DNA from: Davidsoniella eucalypti
Lineage: Eukaryota; Ascomycota; Sordariomycetes; Microascales; Ceratocystidaceae
Direction of reading: 5' to 3'
Assembly: GCA_004009845.1 (NCBI GenBank)
Contig: RMBW01000004.1
Span: forward strand, 124,001 to 188,000
Length of the DNA: 64,000 bases
The notes beneath the pieces were generated by a model. That model did not search any database, was not told the origin of the DNA, and was given only the letters and a program-made list of their open reading frames with translations. The position numbers were made by a program, and so were the translations under genes. How positions within the stretch are numbered: position 1 is the first letter of the stretch; each line of letters begins with the position of its first letter. This document shows, piece by piece, positions 13,726-26,016 of this stretch.

Positions 13726-14781
13726 TCATCTCTCTTTGTTGAGACGCCTTCTTTTCGAGGAGCGCCGGGCTGGCCAAATCTGCGGGGCGTCACTCACGCC
13801 TATAATTACGCTTTCCAGTTCCTGAATATCCCTTTGTCGAGCCTTCTTGTCGGCGAAACCATCGTCTTCCGCTGTAGATACACCCCCCTTCTGGCTTTTA
13901 CGGACATGACGTCGAATGCCACCATTCTCCCCAGCTGCATTGTCCGCCCCATCAGGGCCCTGTAGTGTTGTTGTCGTTGTTGTTGTTCTGGTTACCTCCT
14001 GGCCCTCTGTAAATACCATATCTCCCCTGTGTCCAAGCACTTCACGGCCTGCCTCTTCCATCAAGATACCAAAAGCTATCAGCGCCGTCTCATCCAAGCT
14101 ACGCTCGTTGACAGACCGATCGCCAATGAAGTGGGCTTTGATCGGCCTTTTAGTTCTCGGATTTGTCTGGAGCGCCTCGTAGAAGTGACTGGAATATGCG
14201 TGTAGCCCTTTCAGGAGATCGCTGGATGGCAACACACCGTCACCGCTGTTGGGGAGCAGCCGTTCGTGTGAGTTGTAGAGATCGTATTCAGCAAACTGAT
14301 TTGGAGCGTCGAGACGACGAAAGAGTGCCTCAAAGGGTGAGAGGGCGCTGCTTTGCGTGGCCTCGCTAGTCCTATCACCTTGCTGCCACCTGGAACCTTC
14401 ACGTCGTTGTGATAGCGTAGCACCTTGGTGACTTGTAACTAGGCCTAGTAGGATAAAGAAAAGTTTTCGTATTAGTAGTCACGTTATGAGTGTGATATGT
14501 TCCTAGGGCACATATTGGCTTCTCTATGTCTGTCTGGGGTTCTCTTCTTCCGAGGACTACTAAGAGGGTAAATAGGGCTTCTTACCAGCAACTGCGTCGT
14601 ATATATTATATTCTCGGCGGCGTTTTTGAGCTCGTACTTGTGATTGTGGCAAAGAACCACCAGTCTCGAGATGGTCAGGCGGTGCGGAAGAGCCGCCTGG
14701 CCGATTTTCTGGAGATTGATTGCTCGTTGGCATGTGAGAGGTATTGTCTTTAGCAACACCCTCTTTATTGCCTGAGCTCAT
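13726..14781 (-). CDS. Rrn10-like RNA polymerase I upstream activation factor subunit
   Basis: Two exons, 14781-14586 and 14423-13726, joined across a 162-nt GT-AG intron, give 297 residues. The join is supported by frame continuity: the conserved-looking core (PFEALFRRLDAP, EYDLYNSHERLLP, LPSSDLLKGLHAYSSHFYE, SLDETALIAFGILMEE) is only readable once the exons are joined. Exon 1 ends in YDAVAG after a basic run. The C-terminus is basic (SSKRRRLNKER), consistent with nuclear localisation. The core resembles the fungal UAF_Rrn10 family, a subunit of the upstream activation factor that recruits RNA polymerase I to rDNA. That name rests on remembered family appearance, so the specific call is moderate; that this is a real gene is firm. 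It diverges from the WD40 gene at 15418. Confidence 0.55.
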
Positions 14782-15417
14782 ACTGGAGGTGAGGCGAAAG
14801 TGTGAATAGGTATAGTGTATTTTGTATAATGAAATCTGTCTAAGGGCATATAAGGACTTTCAGCCAAAGGAAGAGGAAGCGACGCCTGTAGAGCTATGAA
14901 GACTCATAAATTGCATAGTTTCCAGAAGGGCTTCATAGAAGAGCATAGTATGCGAGAGCTGGCAATCGAGCGGTTTTTCTTTTGCCCTGTTTGAATAATT
15001 TTTTATCAGATATCAAAAGTTTTAGCATTGTTGTTTCCTGTTAATCTAGAGCTAAAAGTGAAGCAACACTTAGAATTCTTATTTTCTCAGCCTTGTGAAA
15101 AATTGTGCAAGGCTGAATATTCCCTAAAACAGTAACCTGAGCAAGACATAGCTTAACTATTGCATTAACTAACTATCTACACCAAAAATTATTCCAAACC
15201 CTCGACTTTCAAGAGTCTACGAACTTCTATCAATACTGTAAATACGGGGGAGGGATCAAAGCGATGCGATGTCAAAATCAGCTAGACTTCTCTAGTTCAG
15301 GGTGACATCAACCGCCTACAAACATACATAACCGCCACTATCTCAGTATTAATACTCTCTATTCACACTCTGTCTCGATACATCAAGAGCCAAGCATCAG
15401 ACTACCGGCTGAATACA
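14782..15417. promoter_or_regulatory. Divergent intergenic region, Rrn10-like / CSA-like
   Basis: 636 bp lie between the start codons of the two divergent genes, so both promoters must lie here. No sharp TATA element or named operator was recognised. A CT/CA-rich stretch just upstream of 15418 resembles an ascomycete 5' leader. Confidence 0.5.
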
Positions 15418-17243
15418 ATGAACAACTTGAGATTCCATCGTGAAGCCGGCCTCATATCGCGGTACGAATTCCAGGGCGAAGTGACCTCGAGTTTCCTGCG
15501 GAGCTTTGAGCTCTACTCAAATCTTTACTTTGATGGCACATTCCGAATATCCGGTCTCAAGCGGAAAAGCCCCGAGCTAGATAGAAGTGATCCCCATGAA
15601 AGTGAAGCCCATTACGGCGGCATAAATAGTCTAGTAGTGGACAAGTTCCGGGGCCGATTGTAAGTAGTTCTTTTACAGATAACCCTAAGCACTGGGTGGA
15701 TTTAGACACAAACTCATGGTGCAACATCCACTGCGCAAACATTTGGCGTACAACCCAGGCAAGCTAACCAAGCAACTAATATGAGTCTGAAGTCTTGTGT
15801 CCGGCGGATCTGACGGCTCGGTCAAAGTATGGGATCTCGAGCAATGTAGCGACTTCACGAAGCAACATGTCTTCCACCCCGTGCTGGCCGCATCACGAGT
15901 GCGTCTAGAAAACTACAAGTTTGGTCATTCCAGCGGAGTCACCCACGTCGACTTTGACGCCCAGAACGAAGAGGTCTTCTACACAAGCTCATATGACACC
16001 TCGCTGAAACTCTGGACTCTGGGCCAAAACAAAGCGACGTCGGCCTTCAACCTGCGCACGCCTATCAACGGCTTTGCCATCAGCCCCCTCATTTCGCCGA
16101 CAGCCTCGCTGATCGCCTGTGCTACGGAGGGTCCCCATGTGCAACTTCTCGACGTCCGTAGTGGCTCGTCATCGCGGGCTCTGCTGACGGCTAGCGGGAG
16201 TGTGCATTCAGTTGCGTGGAGTCCTCGTAACGAGCGAATATTGTGCTCCGGTCACGCTAATGGCACAGTCAAGGTGAGTTAGGGTTAAACGGTGTGTTAT
16301 TATTTGTATTTGCTACTACATTCTCGTCGCTACGCCATGCCATCGATCTCTGTTTGAGGAAGACATTGTCTTTTGTATCTTGTTCTACTGCTCTAGTCGT
16401 CAACGTGATAGGCAATGAAGTGTGTGAGCCAGATAATGCTAACACCGGCGTCACACTCAGATATGGGACTCGCGTAGATTCTCAGCACCATTGGCCCAAC
16501 TCGATCAAGAAGATACATTGGGTGTGATGCACCGCTTCGACCATGCCACACGCTCAGGAATTGGCTGGTCCAAAGCCCGGCACTCGCGTCTATCTGCCCA
16601 CGCCCACGATGACGCCGTTAACGGGCTTGCCTGGACTGACGATGGGAACTACATTGTAACGGCTGGTCTCGACCGCCATGTTCGTGTCTGGAACACTACT
16701 ACAGGCGCCAATACGCTGGTTGGTTTCGATACAAGTTTCCAAAACCGCGAGACGCAGTGGCTGGACTTGATCATATCACCCGGCATTCTGGCTTACACCA
16801 ACCGTGAAATTCTCTACTTGCCTAACGGCCACGAAGTCCTGGCTCTCGAGCTACACACCGGAAGGGTTGTGTCGCAGCTTCGAGTGCCCGGGAGCAGTAT
16901 TGCTGCTGGGCCATCTTCTTCGCGCAGAACCCGCAGCGGGTCTGGTAGGACTAGTGGCGGCATCGATAGCAACGCAGCCAGGAAGGTAAAGGCCATTGCT
17001 TGGCGGGGTGGAGGCGGGCGTGGACACCCCCTAGGAGCAGAGATGGGCGGTGCCAACTCGCATGGTGCCATCTACGCTGGATATGGAGACGGCAAGATAA
17101 GGGGGTTTATGCCCAAAATGCCTGGTGAGGAGGATTTGGACTTCGACCCGGCGAATGAGGAACAGGAAACTAAGAAAAAGAAGCGGAGGGCCGTCGATAT
17201 GGCGTATAGGAGCCTGATGGGGACACAAGTCACATTTACGTGA
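15418..17243 (+). CDS. CSA/ERCC8 (Rad28)-like WD40 repair protein
   Basis: Three exons, 15418-15659, 15793-16273 and 16461-17243, with GT-AG introns of 133 and 187 nt, encode 501 residues. WD40 repeats are evident: GGINSLVVD...FLVSGGSDGSVKVWDLE (formed across intron 1), HSSGVTHVDFD...SYDTSLKLW, SVAWSPRNERILCSGHANGTVKIWD (across intron 2) and HDDAVNGLAWTDDGNYIVTAGLDRHVRVWN. The order and the long spacer before the last repeats fit CSA/ERCC8, the substrate receptor of a CUL4-DDB1 ubiquitin ligase in transcription-coupled nucleotide excision repair (Rad28 in yeast). The C-terminal tail carries a Gly/Ser/Arg-rich linker and a KKKKRR nuclear-localisation-like cluster. Start choice: first ATG in frame after a leader without competing ATGs in frame. 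Other WD40 families share the repeats, so the subfamily is likely rather than proven. Confidence 0.75.
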
Positions 17244-20200
17244 TTGTTGGCTGGCGTCCTGTCGCGGCGATCTCACTGATAAAGCAGTCTAGGCACTGGT
17301 TTTTGTTGGTTGTTTTGGTTGTCATCTTTGTTTAAACGGACCTACCGGGGCTGTATAGGACGTTCGAGCTTCCTGGTTAGCTGAATTGTTTGAGATTATG
17401 CTATAGTACCACCTACTATGGTTCTGATATTACAACTATACATTCCCACCCTATAGCAGCTCCTTCTCGAGCTTGTTTCCTCTGTAAGCCCGTCACAAGT
17501 TGCGTGTCTCCCTATCAAGCTTTTGTCATTGTTTCCGTTTCCGTATTCCCCCTCTTTTTTTTTTTCCTCTTTGTCAGTTGTGACGCCGCAGGCTGGCTAC
17601 CATGAAATGATGACACGTCTTGATTATCACCTGTTTACACTCATCATACTCACAACTAGATGCTGTGGAATTCACAAAATGTGGCCAGAGTAGCATAGCC
17701 AGGCCACTTCATGTGCTTCCGGAACCTTTGCATATCTTCCGTACCAGCCTAGTGCTTAGTGTCCTTAGTTTAAGCACCACGGCCTGTGACCGTTGGTACA
17801 GAGATTTGTATGGCATCTGACCCATCCTCTCCATATCTATTCGCCTTCTTGTTGTCTAACCAAGATATTCACCAGTCTATATATTATTGTATCTAATATT
17901 GTCATGTTCGTGACTCGTGATATTATCACCGTTACTAGATTAGTAAGGATAGTATGGTCTGTCTTGATACATCGCTATTACCTGTAGGTTGTCGTCTACA
18001 CACCCCCAGACAACTTGGAATCATAATAAGGAGTATACAGACAAACTTAGGGCCATGTTTTGTAGCCAGGCAATGTAGTATTGTGAATACTCGAGTCCGC
18101 ATTAGCTTGGCGTTGGTGACTCCTTCGGGCACCAAGAACGGGTCTAGACGGCAACTCACTTATTCGAAGACTATATCAACTACGTCATACTGTATTATTG
18201 GCCTATTCCGATTAGTTGATCGTCAAGAGATAAAGAAAAACGGACCTGCTAGATGGAGTCTATACAACCGCCTACTATAGATCGATGATAGTAATCTTGT
18301 TTGGTGGATTATATTACCATGCGGGCTTAATATCATAATACTCCTGTTTATTCCTCGCTAGGACGCAATATCTGGAATGTGCTGCTCCGGATCAGGCTTC
18401 GAACGGACTGTACAGATATGAGTTCCAGATTTGAGTCTACCACTTAAGCGATGTCTCTCACGCTAGCGAGAACCAATCTACAAAAGACCAAAACTGCCAC
18501 CTTGCCCATCCACAGTTACAATATTGTGATCGTTTTCGGTCATGACAAGTCGAGTTCGTCGTGTTGTCCTCGAGTGGCAGTCGCCGACCAAAACCAAGTC
18601 TTCCTCGCTCTTTCGGGGAGATGGGGCGCTCACGTTACGAGATATGTTGGTTTGGCCTGACCATGGGCCTAGAACATGAATAGTGTAGGGTCAATATCTC
18701 GTTTCGGCTGTTTTAGATTCAAGTGATGTCTGCGATATAACAGATATTCGTAGGATGCTTTGCTTACTACTGCGGAAATCAGTCTTTTCACGACTTATAT
18801 CACTTTTCCTTGCCAATTATACAGCGAAGGAATATAGGAAGCCTCGGAGGAAGCAACAAGACCCTCCGCCCCGCCCTATTCATGGTTGTTTTTCGTCTTG
18901 CTTGTTGATCCATGAATCATCTGTCTAGAAATGTCAGCTTCAAAACCCCCTCTCAACGATGCCGGCCTGTGATGGACATATGGCCTGCTCGATTAGGCAA
19001 TGCAACGAAGCCACTTCCTTCTTGTCACCCCTCCATGCCCTGTTTGCGGTATTTGTTGTTTCTCATCTTCATATTTATAGTGAGAGGATGAGCGAACTGG
19101 CTAGGTTTATTATGCCTTTGAAATATACAAATGTAGATTATTGGTTCATCTACTAAAAGAAAGTGGCTTTATGGCTCTGGAGAAGTTCCCAGATCAGGAA
19201 AAGAGATGAGACCAAGACCTAGCAGATTGTATCATTTTTCCTGGTCGGGCTTTGTTGGCCCTGGAGCTGACATTACAGCTGTAGCTTGTTGTATCTACAA
19301 TGGAGTAAGACCGAGAAAGGCATTCTTCTCTTTATTGCATCTTGCCGTCTCCCCTTCGTCTTGATTTCGTGGCTTGCCGTTGTGATACGATCTGATCCCT
19401 TTTACAGCTGCAAATGATTGTTGGTTGTGGCTAGTCGTAGAGTATCATGAGCTACGCGGTTGGATTGAAGCCTAGGAATTTTCATTCGTAGTTTTATACC
19501 CGACCCATGACTATTCCCCTAGTTGTTGGTGTTGGTAAGCTGACACTGCTTGCTGTTTTTTGTACCGGTACGCTGGACGCGAGAAATTTGGGGGCAAAGC
19601 GGCGTCTATATAAATGTACTAAACAGGTGCTGTTAGTAGCGGTCACTCCGAGCTGAAGCTGAAGCTGGCCAGTCAGCTTCGATTTGCGCTATTTTATTTT
19701 TTGTTGTTGGCTCGCATTGATACGCATTAACATGAGAGGAGATCATGGAGGGTGGTTCAGATGATGTCCTCTGGGCTTGTTTTACGCCCAAAGACGAGCT
19801 GTTGTTGCTTTTGCTATTGTTGGTTGCAGTGAGTGTTGAAGGAATAGATCTGACTAGTTGTTTAGTTGATGCCTTAGACTTGGGTAGGGCCTGGCTAGGA
19901 TATACACAACTAGCTACAGCGATGTTACTGTCTTGTAATCTTGAAATGGCTAGTTAGCAGGGTAAGGCAATCTTGTGAGCCAAGCACTAAATCAAACACT
20001 GGACCATTAATATCATGCTATAAGCCTGCAATCACTTTGTTGTTCAGGCACGACAAAAGATATCCAGAATCCCTATAAAGGCTCTTGAGAATGTTTGCCT
20101 GGGAACTGTCGTATGATATCAATCAGTGATTTGAGACTGGGGACCGAGCTGCATGTGAAATGAAGTTACGAGACGAGATGAAAAACCCGAGAACTATACG

Positions 20201-23200
20201 GGGTTTGATTGCACTGTAAGAACAGGATGGTGTCGGTAAACGTGCTGTTGTGTTGTATCATGATGGGCAAACACTGGATTTGCTTGTCAGTTGTGTGCTT
20301 AAACAAGCGTCGTCCGTGCTACATATCGCTGCTTGTTGCAATTTTGTTGGCCACATGTCGTTGTCAGCTCATCCAGACCATAAGAGCCAACTAACTAATG
20401 GCGCATATGCGCAATTGTAAAAGCGTCCAAAAGCCTAAACGTATGTTCGGTGCGACCCATACAGGCGCTCGTTTTATTGGATCTCTGATCTACTCAATGC
20501 ATCATCACAATATGCCACCATCTTGCTCTCTGGCTCTCTAGCTGACGTTTGCTTATATTCCGACACTACACATGATGGTTGTTCAAGAACATCAAGTACA
20601 TGTACAGCTAGTTACATATCCCGTTTCCTAATCTCTAATTTGAGAGTCTTATCATGTCACTCCAATACACTGCGACGCTGATAGTACTGTTAATGGTGAT
20701 ATCTACGGTCTTGACACAACTGTGTTAGTATATAGCTTTGGCAAATGCGGTGGCAGTGTTGGCTCTATAGCGTAAGCTCTGGTGGTACTGCATCTTCCGG
20801 ATATAAACCACCATCATTGTATTATCTCGAGCCAAAGTATCGATTTAAAGCTGCCACCTGTGGACTAACATTCCATAGTGTTCCGGAGTAGTGATAATCT
20901 CGTTTTGTCAATCAGTGATATCGTACACTTATCAATATGTGGTTCTGATAGTCATACTATGATAGCAGACTAAAGGCAGCGTTATCGAGAGTAGAGTACT
21001 GGTAGAGTAAGAGTAGGACTACTTAGGTAACTTGTATGAAAATTACGACGAAGCTATGTTCTAGTCCATTTCACAGAGTCGTCATCTAGTCATCTTGCCG
21101 ATTAAGCAGATGGAAAGACCTCTAGAACAATGATGATGCTTCAAGAACCGTATACCTACCATCTAGCACAAGACTGCCTATTTTTATCAACAGTAACTTT
21201 ATAGTTAGGTGATTACCAATATTCGCATACTAGCTTCCATTACTTACTTATCAGACTACGAGTTACCATTGAAGTAAACTGAAGTCATGAATACCGTATT
21301 GCTATGTGTATCATAGTATTATGTTTATCATCCTTATTGCACTTGATACTAAGAAAAATATATATGCTGATATCTTGCCATGGCTTCTATTGCTGTACTT
21401 CTCATCGACCGACCCATAGCAAACTTAGACCCAAATTCCGGTGACTTCACGTAACGGGACTCCTGTTGGCAACTGTTGCCTACACACGTGGGGGAATACA
21501 AATCAACTTGTATATCTTGTAGTCTTAGTAGAAGGTTGAGCTCGGTAGTGACGGCTTATAACGTTTTAACTAATTCAAAATATACATCAGTATAGACTTT
21601 GAAGCCCTACATATAGCTTGGAGTGATTCGAGACCCCACAGCTGGAGTACATACACACTTAGCACCATTTTTTAAAAGTCATTTTTATCAAGGTGGAAAT
21701 GGAGTTTTACTAGCTATGTAGCACCTCGGTATCCAGATACACAGCCGTGAACTAATAGTAGTATACAATTTAAGGTGAAGGACAACCTACTTCTCGACAG
21801 TGACAGGCCACTGAGATATAGAACATTTGCTATGGTTTCGTTATATGCTACCCGCTCCTCGTATTGTAAACACTCTTAGAACAGTATGGTCACTAACTGG
21901 CATCTACCTTCTGCGGAGGCCCAAACCGTCAGACACTACCGTAAGCATCGGGTAGACTTTAGTAGTAGTTTTTGCCCCAGCTATATTTGAACCAACTACC
22001 TCATGTGAGGTCGGCCAGGCGTATGGGGACACACTTAGCATAATAGTTACTTTTACTTCTGTTCGAGGCATCACCATGACTGTGGTTTGGCTGATTATCT
22101 ACTACCGTTTACTTTCCGGACCTTTTCAAGGATACGAGTATAGTAAGAAAATATTTCATTACTCTTCATCTGTTTGCATCCTTCATAGGTAGCTTGTACC
22201 TTGCTTACTATAACTATTATATATAGTGAAATATTATCGACGCAGTAGTCCAAAACATTCAAGAGAATAGGTTTAACAATGCTTTAGTCCCATAGCTACA
22301 TTATCGGTGGGATTTGTATGGCCATGTGTTCATTTCCCTGGCTGAGGCGCAGCAATGCGATAATGGAAGATGAGGAAGGCCGAAGAAACCACTACAAGAA
22401 CAAAGATGAGGGAGAAAAGAGGACACATGTAACTGCTACAACACAGTAAGTGATAGTATCAGTTGGGCTGAAGCTGGGCCTCAAAATATTGGTAGGCCAT
22501 CGTGACCCAGACCTTCCGAAATAGGTATATCAATGACCCAGCAGGTCACAAGGCTTTTTAATTAGAAACTGGGGGGCAGCATATGAGGTGATGACGAGGA
22601 TCATATCAACACAATCAGAACAGAAGAGTATCTACAGATTGGCTCGGCTATACGATTGAAGAGAACAAGGAGCCCATGCCGAAAGGTGATGGTAGCCATA
22701 TACAAAAATCAATCAGACTTATAATCATTATGCTCCAAAGGCAGATATACAATGTTATTGGCTTACGGTTTCATATATAAGTTACACTTCACAGAGTTAT
22801 GCTCTACATAGTTAGTTACTTTTGAGCATTATATTTCCATAATCCTGGTGGTATTTGTAATACTTGACATGACGTTTAATGCTGTCTCAATCGGGTAAGT
22901 ATGAGGTGCACTATTTTGGCTTTGTGCACCCGCCTTGGGTCTGTTAGTATGCGCCACGACTTAGATAAAAACGGGACGCCATTGACGCCACACACACAAA
23001 ATGCCCTAATTAAATTCCTCTTTGACCCCACCAAGAAAAAAATGAGGCACGGTGGATCTCGAGTAGTATGAAGTGGATTCTTTTTCTGTTATCACGATTG
23101 CACAATAAAGACTTTCTCTTGGATTATTTTACTACCTCATACGCAGGATAATAACCTCTTTGCGTTTTTACATCCCCCAACCGACAAAAATTGACATCCA

Positions 23201-23227
23201 TCGACTTCATCGTCCCAATCTATCAAA
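17244..23227. other. Gene-poor region with second dispersed repeat copy
   Basis: About 6 kb without a recognisable protein gene; all frames are short and unconvincing, and the region is A+T-rich like 1-13,725. The only structure found is repeat copy 2 at 21,679-22,032. The last 200 bp before 23,228 is pyrimidine-rich and probably the eL22 promoter and leader. Confidence 0.6.
21679..22032 (-). repeat. Dispersed repeat copy 2, tRNA-like head (SINE-like)
   Basis: Same orientation and block order as 3429-3857, with an internal deletion of roughly 65 bp around 21,850 relative to copy 1. Its right end, read on the minus strand, gives GTCCCCA, then a perfect ACCTCA/TGAGGT hairpin (absent in copy 1), then GGTTCAAATAT and TGGGGCA, so this copy keeps an anticodon-arm-like hairpin. 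Substitutions relative to copy 1 are scattered throughout, so both copies are old. Confidence 0.6.
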
Positions 23228-23881
23228 ATGGCTCCTGTATGTACATGATATCGCTTTGCTGTTGGGCTACGTCTTGCCCACCATTTATCGAGACGAATGC
23301 CGTGATGCAGTAGGCTAAGTCATTATGTCCCCCCCTTAGCAGCAGAAGAACAACAAGGGTCCCAAGACCGTCAAGAAGGTAAGAAAACAATCTCAATTCC
23401 CACATTCGTCGTGCTAAGCATATGTTAACGAATCTTTGTATATAGTTCGTCATCGACGCTTCGCAGCCCGCTAGCGACAAGATCTTTGATGTCCCTGCCT
23501 TCGCCAAGTTCCTGCAGGAGAAGATCAAGGTTGAGGGCCGTGTCGGTAACCTCGGCGACTGCATCACCATCACTCCCGTTGGTGGCAAGGTCACCATCAC
23601 CTCCAACAATGATCTGTCTGGTCGCTACCTGAAGTACCTGTACGCATACACCACACCATTTTTGAACCATCGAGTTATACCTCGGGATAGACTTGTGAAC
23701 ACGCTCGATATAATGGCTATTTATGACCATGACTAACATACTTTGTTACCATAGGACCAAGAAGTTCCTGAAGAAGAACCAGCTCCGTGACTGGCTTCGC
23801 GTTGTTGCCACCTCCAAGGGCGTGTACGAGCTCAAGTTCTTCAACATCGTTAACGACGAGGCTGAGGAGGATGACGAGTAA
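23228..23881 (+). CDS. RPL22: 60S ribosomal protein eL22
   Basis: Four coding exons, 23228-23236, 23340-23378, 23446-23639 and 23755-23881, give a 122-residue protein of normal eL22 length. The first coding exon holds only Met-Ala-Pro. The product starts with a Lys/Asn-rich segment and continues through FVIDASQPASDKIFDV, GRVGNLGDCITI, SGRYLKYLTKKFLKKNQL and RDWLRVVATSKGVYELKFF, ending in the acidic tail EAEEDDE, all diagnostic for eL22 of the large cytosolic ribosomal subunit. All introns are GT-AG and preserve frame. The start context AAAATGG and pyrimidine-rich leader are typical of a highly expressed ribosomal gene. The carrier gene that follows is convergent. Confidence 0.95.
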
Positions 23882-24320
23882 ATTTGTCGACAAAACGAAC
23901 AAAAAAACTTGCATCATTTCAATTAAAAAATACCTTTTTCTTTTCTGGGAACCATGGTTGGGGAGTTATGTCTTTCCTCTTTTTTTTTTTCTTCGACACG
24001 AACTGTGTTAGGTTTGTAAGCATGAAACAGGAATCTTGGAAAAGCCTCTAGTAATCAATACACCACACACTGTAGTATCAGGCTACTGTCATGACGAAAC
24101 AACTTCTCTATCCTGTATGCAACTTGTGACTATGTTACCTCTCTATATTCTTGTAAAACTCTGTCAATAACGTATCTATGCCACCGCTTTTGACGTTTTG
24201 GCATCGTTAGAAGACGGCGTTAAATCCGCCATTCAATATCATTATGTTATAGTTATATGTTTCTTAAATTACAGTCACTCTTGGGTATCTAATTGTCTGT
24301 TCCATTTTGTTTTGTTTTGT

Positions 24321-25314
24321 TCAGGGTAGCGTCCGCATAGCAGCTTCGAAGGCAACCAGTGCCATGGCATTAGCTGGGAATGCTCTCAAGAACGAAGGGA
24401 CAAACCCTCTCCAATAACCCTTCCATCCGGCTTCTCTGTAGACTGTCTTTGCAGCATCTGTCCAACGAGCGAATTTCGGCGTTCCATCATTCAAAGTTCC
24501 GCCTAACGGATCAGTCATGATCCGCTGCTTGACGACATCCGACGGATATGCCGTGATCCAGAAGACCTGGGCACTCATGCCACCGGCCCAGAAATTTATC
24601 ACAGGAGCACTAAGCTTCGTATTCTTTTCAAACCACTGCGACAACAGGTGATACGTCGTCCACCAGCAGAAGAATGACGTGCGGAAGATCATCGTAGCGC
24701 CTAGACCATGGTAGATGCCACGGATTCCGTGGTGGGCATATATCTTACGGATGGCATCAACAGGGCCGTGGTAGAAACGTTCGGCTTTATTCGCACTATA
24801 CTGTACCTGCAGACGGGCCTTGATGTGCTCAACAGGAGCTGCGATGAAGCTGACAGTAGCACCAGCCATGATGCCCGCAATACCGTGACCCATTGTTGGC
24901 ATATTGGAAAAGGCCCGCTGGCCTGGCGGCGATGGCGGAGAGTGATACAGATTATCCGCTACCAGACGACGATATATGGTCAGGCTGCCTAGCATGATAG
25001 AGTCCATGAACATCCAACCGACCAGCGGCGGCGTGGCGCCCTTGTAGAGGCCGAAGATGCCCTCATTGCGTAGAGTCTGGGCTACACATTGCAGAGGGCC
25101 ACTGAAACGAGCGGAATCGGTGGTCTGCAGCCGAACTTTTATGGTGTCGAAGGGATGGCCAACTGAGAGGGGATATGTTGTTAGTCTGGAACCTATGTGA
25201 TTATGATCTCTTCATAAATGACTTGCCGGACAGCTTTGCAATGCCGGAAAATACACCGGCAGCAAAGCCTTTGTAATGGCTGGGTTGCTGATGCTTTTGA
25301 CTTTCACTGGCCAT
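24321..25314 (-). CDS. Mitochondrial carrier family (SLC25) transporter
   Basis: Two exons, 25314-25227 and 25162-24321, encode 309 residues, the normal length for the family. All three carrier signatures are present: HPFDTIKVRL (Pro about residue 33), APVEHIKARL (about 139) and AYPSDVVKQRI (about 236), each at the end of the first helix of a repeat. Such proteins exchange metabolites across the inner mitochondrial membrane. The sequence between the repeats resembles the amino-acid/carnitine/ornithine (Ymc/Crc/Ort) branch, but the substrate cannot be assigned. The 64-nt intron appears to be of the rare GC-AG class: the donor reads CCG|GCAAGT and no GT donor restores the first carrier signature. 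It is convergent with eL22. Confidence 0.9.
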
Positions 25315-26016
25315 GACTTCAAGATGAGTTGTGAGATGAGACGTAGTAGGTCCTGACACCGAGAATCAGAGATGGATATAGCCGAAGAAAAAGAAAAAAA
25401 AATTCGGTATTATAAAAAGGAAGGAAATGAAGCTAAATAAAAAGAAACTGAATCGTGATATAAAAAATCGATATTTTGTCTTCTCATTAGTGCTGGATGA
25501 GTATGAGTTATACTTGTTGCCGGAAGATTTTATCAATCACAATGAAGAATTTAATTATTGTTACAAAAACTAATAAGGCCCATGTTATATTATAGCGCCC
25601 CATCAAAGTAACCAGACGCCCAAAAATATAAATTATAGCACCGAATGCCGCATAGAAAGCGATACCGGAATCATTAGACATCCATAAGCATCACATGTAA
25701 TTTTGCCGAAATTTAGACCCCATTCAAAAGTTACAGTGTCTTCTTATATGTTAATTTTTCCACAAATAAGATAATCTAAGTAAATCAAAACGCCATAGTT
25801 TGATAGAGATACCGATCATGTATCGTCCAAGTTCGCGATATATATACTAGATGCAAACGCCAGTCCCGAAGAATAATAACTAACAATGAAATAAAACGCC
25901 GGTAAACCCAACAAGAAAGGAAAGCATAAAGATGGACATCATAGCCACCATCTTTGAATACCAATAAACACACAGCTCCTCCACACGTATATATTTTGCC
26001 CAACGGCTGCTTTGTT
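25315..26016. other. Intergenic region
   Basis: About 700 bp, A+T-rich with poly-A/T runs, holding the carrier promoter and the IMP3 3' end; nothing else was recognised. Confidence 0.5.

Noticed and set aside
18385..18455. tRNA-like pattern on the minus strand (A-box-like CTTAAGTGGTAGA and B-box-like GTTCGAAGCC)
   Set aside because: Acceptor and T stems do not pair and the anticodon arm is irregular; at best a decayed tRNA relic.
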